IMG/VR virus record: IMGVR_UViG_3300032287_004484
Location: 186,001-250,000 of that record
Reading direction: 5' to 3' (one strand)
Length of the DNA stretch: 64,000 nt
Source: a virus
A program made the position numbers and the translations under genes. Of this stretch, positions 59,256 through 64,000 are shown piece after piece. The stretch's first letter is position 1, and the number at the start of each line of letters is the position of its first letter. The notes under the pieces are model-generated. The model ran no database searches and was not told the DNA's origin. It worked only from the letters and a program-made list of their open reading frames with translations.

Positions 59256-59687
59256 ATGGAAAGAAAAAAATTATTAAAAACATCCGTTGAATTTTCAAAT
59301 CTGCTTGGTATTGAACCGTTTAACTGTTCATGGGCTCAAAGATCAATAAACTTGATAAGTGAAAACTTTGATGATTTTAAAGAATTAAAATTAAATTATG
59401 GCGTAGTTGACGTTGAAAATGATAAAGAAGTATTTTTTAAAATCTCAAATATTTCTTTTGAAGAAGAAATAAACATGGTCAGTTTCGTATATGGTAGCGA
59501 AGGTCACGATAGTTTAACTTTAAAAGATTTAATTGGTTTTATTGAGCACCTAAGAAAAGAAAAACCTAATAGTTGGGGTTCTATTATTCTTAATTGTGAA
59601 AACTTATTTGTTATCAATAATTGTGTTATTATTGGTGATAAACTTTGTTTTTCTTTTAAACCAAATAGTACAGGAGTTTCAGTTTGA
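59256..59687 (+). CDS. hypothetical protein
   Basis: 143 residues, alpha/beta, with EINMVSFVYGSEGHDSLTLK and a Cys in FNCSWAQRS near residue 24. AAGGAGA precedes the ATG. Not recognised. It starts a short operon with two overlapping small genes. Confidence 0.65.
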   Translation: MERKKLLKTSVEFSNLLGIEPFNCSWAQRSINLISENFDDFKELKLNYGVVDVENDKEVFFKISNISFEEEINMVSFVYGSEGHDSLTLKDLIGFIEHLRKEKPNSWGSIILNCENLFVINNCVIIGDKLCFSFKPNSTGVSV

Positions 59688-59872
59688 AGATAAGAATAAA
59701 TTTTGATTTTTTAAATGAAATGCTAAACAACGTAAAAAGTGTTTGGCATGAATTTAAAAAACTTGAAAAAGAAAATAGCCCGTCTTCTTGGATTAAAGAA
59801 GTAAACTTTGAGGAGGGAGCAGATGGTAAAAAATCTAATAGTTCTAGCAGCAGTTCTAGTGTTACTGAATAA
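59684..59872 (+). CDS. small hypothetical protein with Ser-rich tail
   Basis: 62 residues from TTG, with AGGAG upstream and a four-base overlap with the preceding stop. Helical N-terminus (FLNEMLNNVKSVWHEFKKLE); the last 13 residues are mostly Ser because they are read out of frame with the overlapping next gene. Real, but function unknown. Confidence 0.5.
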   Translation: MKIRINFDFLNEMLNNVKSVWHEFKKLEKENSPSSWIKEVNFEEGADGKKSNSSSSSSSVTE

Positions 59873-59990
59873 TTTCATTAGTGATTCAGATGTTGCAATG
59901 ACAGAATATAAAATAATTGAAAAAAATGCTAAAACAGAAATCAGATTTTACGATTCAGGTGAAAAATATCGTTGTACTCTAACAAAATAA
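59823..59990 (+). CDS. small exported or membrane-anchored protein
   Basis: 55 residues from ATG 59823, with GAGGAGG seven bases upstream. MVKNLIVLAAVLVLLNNFIS is a signal or anchor helix. The rest (TEYKIIEKNAKTEIRFYDSG, then YRCTLTK) is a small beta-rich domain with a single Cys. It overlaps the previous gene by 50 bases in another frame. Confidence 0.6.
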   Translation: MVKNLIVLAAVLVLLNNFISDSDVAMTEYKIIEKNAKTEIRFYDSGEKYRCTLTK

Positions 59991-60020
59991 AAAAATAAAA
60001 CCTAAAAGGGAAAGAAAACT

Positions 60021-60545
60021 ATGAAAACAGAACCATGGATTCAAAAACAATACTTCTCACAAGAAGAAGCATTTAAAATTGGGGAATCTGAATTTTTTAA
60101 TTTTTTTGAAAGCAAAAAATTAAAATTTGGAGTAGCATTAACATCTGGAGTTGTTGGTACAATTAGTAATTATCACGCAGTTAGACACCAAATATCTGAA
60201 TCAAGGTTCGATATGATAGGCTCTCATTATGCTGATATATACGCTATTGGATTAACTGCTTTTTTAGATATGATGATTATAGTTTTTTATCTTATGAGGG
60301 ATAAAAAATTAATTAACATATCTACTTTTTCAACATTCACTATTTCTGTATATGCTAACTTGATGTTATCTCTTCACAGTGCTGGTGGATCAACTTTTAA
60401 AAATTTACTTCTTAGTTTTTTAGATCCTGGACAATTTTTTCATTTATTCGTATCTTTAACTATGGCGACACTTCCAATCTTTGTATTAAAACACTGTATG
60501 GGATTATTAGTTCAACAATTAGAAAGTGAAAAAACTAACGCTTAA
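60021..60545 (+). CDS. multi-pass membrane protein
   Basis: 174 residues with four predicted membrane helices (about 36-52, 73-92, 97-117 and 136-160) and the motif LHSAGGS between helices. A Shine-Dalgarno (AAAGGGA) precedes the ATG. The C-terminus lies in a terminator palindrome. No family recognised; presumably acts in the host inner membrane. Confidence 0.68.
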   Translation: MKTEPWIQKQYFSQEEAFKIGESEFFNFFESKKLKFGVALTSGVVGTISNYHAVRHQISESRFDMIGSHYADIYAIGLTAFLDMMIIVFYLMRDKKLINISTFSTFTISVYANLMLSLHSAGGSTFKNLLLSFLDPGQFFHLFVSLTMATLPIFVLKHCMGLLVQQLESEKTNA

Positions 60546-60558
60546 GCGTTAGTTTTTT
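60529..60558. terminator. palindromic terminator overlapping a gene end
   Basis: A perfect 30-base palindrome (AAAAAACTAACGCTT and its complement) includes the last codons and stop of the membrane-protein gene and runs into T residues. Confidence 0.88.
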
Positions 60559-60572
60559 GTTTAGATGTTAAT

Positions 60573-60611
60573 ATTTTAGGATTAATCATTGTATTAAAAT
60601 GTAAGTATAAT
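60573..60611 (+). promoter_or_regulatory. promoter with TTTTAGG box
   Basis: ATTTTAGGATTAATCATT with TAATCA at 60583-60588, a 17-bp spacer and TATAAT at 60606-60611. It drives the gene at 60631. Confidence 0.7.
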
Positions 60612-60630
60612 TATCTAGTAGGTAATAAAA

Positions 60631-60966
60631 TTGAAAGAAAATTCTATTGTTAGACAATTAGTAAAAGTTTTAGAAGAAAAAACTCTAAAAAGAAAACAAA
60701 TGATTGAAGAAATTTGGAGAATCTCTGGAAGAAAAGATCCAATTAATTATTCATCTTGGTCAACAAACATTACTAAATTATATCAACTTGGTATTTTAAG
60801 AAAGCATAAGAAAATAGGATATTGGTGTGTACCTGGAACTTCTAAATTAAAATATTTTTATACTGGACCTTTTAATTATATAAAAGAAGGTATTATAAAT
60901 GAAGATGATCTTACACACCTTATGGTTAAAAAATTTGTAGAACAAAATGCTGATCAATTTATTTAA
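60631..60966 (+). CDS. winged-helix-like small protein
   Basis: 111 residues from TTG. The order of helices and a two-strand wing (VRQLVKVLEEKTLKRKQMIE, then STNITKLYQLGILRKHKKIG, then YWCV) fits a winged helix domain, so DNA binding and regulation are possible. The C-terminal part (FNYIKEGIINEDDLTHLMV) is unassigned. It could act on the shared promoter class, but nothing direct shows this. Confidence 0.55.
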   Translation: MKENSIVRQLVKVLEEKTLKRKQMIEEIWRISGRKDPINYSSWSTNITKLYQLGILRKHKKIGYWCVPGTSKLKYFYTGPFNYIKEGIINEDDLTHLMVKKFVEQNADQFI

Positions 60967-60998
60967 AAATAAACATTCATTTTATTAATAAATAAAAT
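60966..60998 (+). promoter_or_regulatory. promoter for the 61005 gene
   Basis: AAATAAACATTCAT with TAAACA at 60970-60975, a 17-bp spacer and TAAAAT at 60993-60998. Six bases separate it from the ATG at 61005. Confidence 0.58.
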
Positions 60999-61004
60999 GA
61001 GTTA

Positions 61005-61301
61005 ATGAATGATTATATTAGTGTCTCAAAATTTAACGATTCTGTTATTATTTACATTTATAGAAAAAATTATGTTTATTCAAATCTTATTATTACTTTT
61101 ATGAATCCAACTAAATATTTAACTCTTAGAAGGAAATTAAAAAATAATTGGTTTGTATATTACACGACTATGCCTTTTACAAAAAATAAAAATCAACTTA
61201 TAAATAAAGATAAACTTAGGTATTTATTATCTATTTCTTTTAATAAAGAAAACAATAGTAATTTTCATGTAGAACATGGCTTTGAGGAGTATTTTATATA
61301 A
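61005..61301 (+). CDS. small protein, LxEWx-tail family
   Basis: 98 residues. Beta-rich opening (VIIYIYRKNYVYSNLIITF) and tail HGFEEYFI. Predicted leaderless start, no Shine-Dalgarno. Function unknown. Confidence 0.62.
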   Translation: MNDYISVSKFNDSVIIYIYRKNYVYSNLIITFMNPTKYLTLRRKLKNNWFVYYTTMPFTKNKNQLINKDKLRYLLSISFNKENNSNFHVEHGFEEYFI

Positions 61302-61390
61302 TGATATTTTCAAAATTTGAGATCAATTAATTGAAAAATATTTTAAATATTTAAAAACATTAAAAATAAGTGATCAAAATTTAATCAGTT

Positions 61391-61427
61391 TTCAAGTTTA
61401 AACATTCAAATATATTTACTATATAAT
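61391..61427 (+). promoter_or_regulatory. promoter for the 61477/61541 genes
   Basis: TTTTCAAGTTTAAACATTCA with TAAACA at 61399-61404, a 17-bp spacer and TATAAT at 61422-61427. The leader of about 45 bases contains AGAGGAAA before the TTG at 61477. Apart from this promoter the stretch 61302-61476 holds no gene. Confidence 0.68.
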
Positions 61428-61476
61428 AATAATAGGGAATATTTTTATTATAAACACATAATAGAGGAAAATATTT

Positions 61477-61581
61477 TTGAATAGCGATATAATAACACTT
61501 AAAGATATTTATGAAATTACTAAAAACACTGGAAAACTGAATGGCTTTTATGAACATGATTTATCAAACTTCTTATGCTGA
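61477..61581 (+). CDS. short upstream frame overlapping the repeat-protein gene
   Basis: 34 codons from TTG, with AGAGG upstream. MNSDIITLKDIYEITKNTGK resembles the N-terminus of the 49728 protein (LQILTIKDLNKQDL). It ends 41 bases inside the next gene in a different frame. Either a short coupling peptide or the original N-terminus of the 61541 protein now separated by a frameshift. Confidence 0.4.
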   Translation: MNSDIITLKDIYEITKNTGKLNGFYEHDLSNFLC

Positions 61582-62047
61582 AGCAAAAAAAATTCTTAAA
61601 GATTGTAAAAAGAGTAAAAAAAGGGATCTTGAGAACGAAAAAAGATTATTAAGATATAAAGAGTATGCAATTTATTATGCTAGTAATATTATTAAAGGTA
61701 GATGGGAAGATTTAGAAAAAAATTTTTTAAGATCAAATGGAAGAGTTAATTCTAAAGAAATCGTTCTTTATTGTCGTAGAGTAATAAAAAAAAGATGGAT
61801 AAAAAGTGAAAAAAAGATTTTATTATATTCTGATGCTTCTTATTATTATTCTCTTTATATAATAAAAGGTAGATGGGAAAAAGGAGAAAAAAAAATATCT
61901 AATAGTCCATATTATTCTTTTTTATATGCTAAGCATGTTTTAAAAGATTATTTTGAATTAGGAAATGAAATTATTTTAGATTCTGACTATGCTAACGATT
62001 ATAGACAATTTTTAATTGATATAAATAAGGTAGAATATTTATTGTGA
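61541..62047 (+). CDS. GRW-x-EGE-type repeat protein
   Basis: 168 residues with four degenerate repeats: YYASNIIKGRWEDLEKNF, YCRRVIKKRWIKSEKKIL, YYSLYIIKGRWEKGEKKI and LYAKHVLKDYFELGNEII, then NDYRQFL. Same layout as the 49728 protein. There is no Shine-Dalgarno at the ATG at 61541; translation may depend on the upstream short frame. The stop overlaps the next GTG. Confidence 0.66.
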   Translation: MAFMNMIYQTSYAEAKKILKDCKKSKKRDLENEKRLLRYKEYAIYYASNIIKGRWEDLEKNFLRSNGRVNSKEIVLYCRRVIKKRWIKSEKKILLYSDASYYYSLYIIKGRWEKGEKKISNSPYYSFLYAKHVLKDYFELGNEIILDSDYANDYRQFLIDINKVEYLL

Positions 62048-62322
62048 ATTGTTATTTAGTGTATAGTTTATATATAAATAAAATTGATGTATTTTACTTA
62101 TATTTTAAAAAAGAAGAAAAAATAAAAATGTTTTCTTTTGCTGGGACTATATGTAACATTGATCCATTATCAACAGAAGGTTTTAACGAAGTGTTTCCAA
62201 CTAATAGCTGGAAAAGAATACCATTTAATGAGGATAATATATATGAGATAAAAAATGAAATAACAGCGTTATCTGAAAAACAATTTTTAGAAAAATTAAA
62301 ACTACAAGAGTGGCAAATTTAA
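62044..62322 (+). CDS. small protein, LxEWx-tail family
   Basis: 92 residues from GTG overlapping the previous stop (GTGA). Opening CYLVYSLYINKIDVFYLYF, tail LKLQEWQI. Coupled to the next gene by TAATG. Confidence 0.62.
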   Translation: MNCYLVYSLYINKIDVFYLYFKKEEKIKMFSFAGTICNIDPLSTEGFNEVFPTNSWKRIPFNEDNIYEIKNEITALSEKQFLEKLKLQEWQI

Positions 62323-62600
62323 TGAAAAATAAAAAAAGATTATATATAGAAGATTCAAAGATAACAAATAAAATACTTAATATTTTAGTTATAGATACCG
62401 ATAAAGATATAGTTATACATCAAAAAAAAGAATTTAAAATAAAAAAAATAGAAACATATTATAAAAATATTATTAAAGATTCAATACCAATATCAGATAA
62501 ATATTATGAACTGTTTAGTAAAATAAATTTAATTCATTTTTGTTGTTTAAATAGACAAGAATTTTTACAAGCATGTTTATTGGAGGAATGGACATTATGA
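62322..62600 (+). CDS. small protein, LxEWx-tail family
   Basis: 92 residues from ATG 62322 (TAATG overlap with the previous stop; an in-frame GTG lies 12 bases earlier). Strands ILNILVIDTDKDIVIHQKKE and tail CLLEEWTL. The Shine-Dalgarno of the next gene lies in its last codons. Confidence 0.62.
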   Translation: MKNKKRLYIEDSKITNKILNILVIDTDKDIVIHQKKEFKIKKIETYYKNIIKDSIPISDKYYELFSKINLIHFCCLNRQEFLQACLLEEWTL

Positions 62601-62770
62601 ATAATACTTTTTATCAAGGATTAAAAGGTAAAAATATATATCAAATAATAGATCAATATCTTGATAATCGTAATGAATTTAAAATTCTTTATAAGCAAAA
62701 AGATAAAGATAAATTTTTTGTTAAAAATGAAAAAGATTTTTTCAAAATCTTTAAAAAGACTTTTTTATGA
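62597..62770 (+). CDS. small hypothetical protein
   Basis: 57 residues from ATG 62597, with GGAGG upstream and an ATGA overlap. Lys/Asn/Phe-rich (NEFKILYKQKDKDKFFVKNE), ending IFKKTFL. ATGA overlap with the next gene. Function unknown. Confidence 0.52.
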   Translation: MNNTFYQGLKGKNIYQIIDQYLDNRNEFKILYKQKDKDKFFVKNEKDFFKIFKKTFL

Positions 62771-62946
62771 AAATAAAAATTCTTTTTTGTTATATAACGA
62801 TAGGAACTATTTTAGGTTTAATTTTTTATTTCTTAGACGATTCTTATATTGAAGAACAAGATAAAATAAAGATGTTTGCTTTGTTTTCTCTTTTTTATCC
62901 AATAATGATAATTATAAGAATATTGTTATTTTTTAAGAAAAGATAA
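62767..62946 (+). CDS. small two-span membrane protein
   Basis: 59 residues: a first helix (ILFCYITIGTILGLIFYFL), an acidic turn (DDSYIEEQDK), and a second helix (FALFSLFYPIMIIIRILLFF), then KKR. ATGA overlap with the upstream gene. The TTTTAGGTTTA inside it lacks a -10 at the right distance and is not a promoter. Confidence 0.58.
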   Translation: MKIKILFCYITIGTILGLIFYFLDDSYIEEQDKIKMFALFSLFYPIMIIIRILLFFKKR

Positions 62947-63081
62947 AAAGTAATTAGTTTTTAATTTATCATCTATATAATACTCATTTCTTTTATTAGA
63001 AGAAACATCCTCACAATGATGCTTCTTTCCATCTTTAATAACTTGCTTACATGTTCCACAAATTAAAACTTCTTTCTTCAT
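62926..63081 (-). CDS. small zinc-finger-like protein
   Basis: 51 residues starting MKKEVLICGTCKQVI, with CGTC and later HHC (residues ~21-23), enough for one zinc site. ATGA overlap with the upstream minus-strand gene. It converges on and overlaps the membrane-protein gene by 21 bases. Confidence 0.6.
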   Translation of the reverse strand: MKKEVLICGTCKQVIKDGKKHHCEDVSSNKRNEYYIDDKLKTNYFLSFLKK

Positions 63082-63362
63082 TTTATCCATCCTTTATACC
63101 ATTGTAAAATTACTATTTTTGCTTCACTTGATTTACGATTCATTTTTTTATATCTAGGTGCTAGAACTGGACAATCTATTTTTTCTAAAGCTTTTTGAAG
63201 ATCTTGAAATTCTTCAATATCAAACTGTTCAAAAATATTATTATCTCCAAAATTACACTTTTTATTAAAAATACTAAAAGCTTCAAACTTTGAAAACTCG
63301 CCGCCAATTATTGCTCCAGAATAATCTTCAGAACCTTTTTTACTTATTTTATATATACTCAC
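63078..63362 (-). CDS. hypothetical protein
   Basis: 94 residues, alpha/beta, containing YSGAIIGGEFSKFEAFSIFN and IDCPVLAPRYKKMNRKSSEA. AAGGAGAAAT precedes the ATG. First gene after a TTTTAGG-type minus-strand promoter. Not recognised. Confidence 0.62.
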   Translation of the reverse strand: MSIYKISKKGSEDYSGAIIGGEFSKFEAFSIFNKKCNFGDNNIFEQFDIEEFQDLQKALEKIDCPVLAPRYKKMNRKSSEAKIVILQWYKGWIK

Positions 63363-63384
63363 GCTATTTCTCCTTCTAGTATAT

Positions 63385-63423
63385 AGAATACTAGAATTTT
63401 GAGTAGATGCATAAACCTAAAAG
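63385..63423 (-). promoter_or_regulatory. promoter with TTTTAGG box, minus strand
   Basis: On the minus strand: CTTTTAGGTTTATGCATCT with TATGCA at 63413-63408, a 17-bp spacer and TATTCT at 63390-63385. It drives the gene starting at 63362. Confidence 0.66.
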
Positions 63424-63432
63424 TATATCATA

Positions 63433-63768
63433 TTAAATTAGATATTCCTCTAATTTAAGAGTTGTAAAAAGATCCTCTAAACTTTGACTAAAAATTTGAT
63501 TAGGATGAAGTCCTAATATATAATTTAATTGTTGAGGTGTCAAAACAAATACTTCATCCTCAGGATAACTAACTAAATACTCTTCATATAATTCATCGTT
63601 TAAAATAAAATCAACATAGTTATCACCTATTAAATCATTTTTTTTATCAAACTCATTAACGATTGATGGATCATATATTTTTTTATTTTCTAAATCAAAT
63701 AAAACGCATTCAATTATTTGATGATTAATTTGATGGCAATTAAGATAAATATAATAACTGTTTTTCAT
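63433..63768 (-). CDS. small protein, LxEWx-tail family
   Basis: 111 residues. Opening YYIYLNCHQINHQIIECVLF, a middle acidic part (YPEDEVFVLTPQQLNYILGL), and tail LKLEEYLI. ATGA overlap with the upstream gene. Confidence 0.66.
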   Translation of the reverse strand: MKNSYYIYLNCHQINHQIIECVLFDLENKKIYDPSIVNEFDKKNDLIGDNYVDFILNDELYEEYLVSYPEDEVFVLTPQQLNYILGLHPNQIFSQSLEDLFTTLKLEEYLI

Positions 63769-63998
63769 ATCACTAGCTCATATAATTTATTTTCAATAAA
63801 ATATTCATTAATATATTCTGATTTCATAGATTTTGGTCTATTCCTTTTTAAGTTAAAAAAAGTTTTTAAATTTAAAGGATACATTTTTTTTATATTAACA
63901 TCATATATATGATCATATTTAACATCCTTTAAAAGTAATCTTTCTAAATTAAAAGTTTTTTTGATATCATAACGTTTATCAAAATAACGAAATTCCAT
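63765..63998 (-). CDS. small hypothetical protein, possible LxEWx-tail relative
   Basis: 77 residues, basic, ending NKLYELVI, a distant version of the family tail; the N-terminal strand pattern is not obvious. The ATG overlaps a TAA at the window edge (TAATG), so another gene of the same operon probably lies outside. Confidence 0.55.
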   Translation of the reverse strand: MEFRYFDKRYDIKKTFNLERLLLKDVKYDHIYDVNIKKMYPLNLKTFFNLKRNRPKSMKSEYINEYFIENKLYELVI

Positions 63999-64000
63999 TA

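Noticed and set aside
62809-62820. TTTTAGGTTTA inside the small membrane-protein gene
   Set aside because: It encodes a membrane helix and lacks a -10 at 17 bp spacing; the match is by chance.
1-64000. CRISPR arrays, insertion sequences, integrase or attachment sites
   Set aside because: No regularly spaced repeats, transposase, recombinase or tRNA-anchored direct repeats were seen; both tRNAs look like ordinary phage tRNA genes.

Overview
This window is a stretch of a very AT-rich (roughly a quarter G+C by eye), T4-like myovirus genome, probably of a large lytic phage. The diagnostic genes are a gp21-type prohead protease, a gp22-type scaffold, a gp23-type major capsid protein, a contractile tail sheath and tail tube, neck/tail-completion candidates, and the gp46/gp47 (SbcC/SbcD) recombination nuclease. 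Portal, terminase and replisome genes lie outside the window. The host is not identified; a di-heme cytochrome c peroxidase lipoprotein and a signal-peptide M23 peptidase fit a didermic host with periplasmic cytochrome c maturation.

Layout. 1-7.3 kb: head assembly (partial gene, protease, core proteins, scaffold, capsid). 7.3-9.5 kb: an inserted pair, GIY-YIG homing endonuclease plus amino-methyltransferase. 9.5-15.4 kb: cytochrome c peroxidase, a MoxR/CobS-like AAA+ ATPase, an XPD/DinG-like Fe-S helicase, small genes. 15.5-39.1 kb: mainly virion genes (decoration-like protein, several giant low-complexity proteins, neck, tail completion, sheath, tube), with a glycosyltransferase and a membrane/coiled-coil protein. 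39.2-47.9 kb: mostly minus strand, with gp46, gp47, a RecB-like Fe-S nuclease and two paralogous small proteins. 48-64 kb: accessory/early region with two tRNAs (Leu-TAA, Asn-GTT), a MoxR + VWA/metallopeptidase pair, a nucleotidyltransferase-like protein, an M23 peptidase and many small proteins, including two paralogous families.

Three genome-scale patterns stand out. (1) About a dozen proteins, including giant membrane-spanning ones, carry a short N-terminal peptide ending in hydrophobic-x-Glu. This resembles the T4 capsid-targeting sequence cut by gp21 and suggests a large set of head-packaged, possibly injected, proteins. (2) Some twenty promoters share a -35 of the type TAAACA, a 17-bp spacer and a TATAAT-like -10; many also have a conserved TTTTTAGG block just upstream. 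They serve the non-structural genes and tRNA-Asn, and several place the predicted transcription start within a few bases of the start codon (leaderless or nearly so). (3) The accessory region holds a family of about 100-residue proteins ending in a shared Leu/Phe-x-Glu-aromatic-x-Leu/Ile tail, and a family of proteins built from a YA-x3-I-x2-RW-x-EGE type repeat.

Coding density is very high and genes often overlap by 1-4 bases (ATGA, TAATG). No CRISPR array, insertion sequence or rRNA was seen, and no gene-free stretch exceeds 300 bases.
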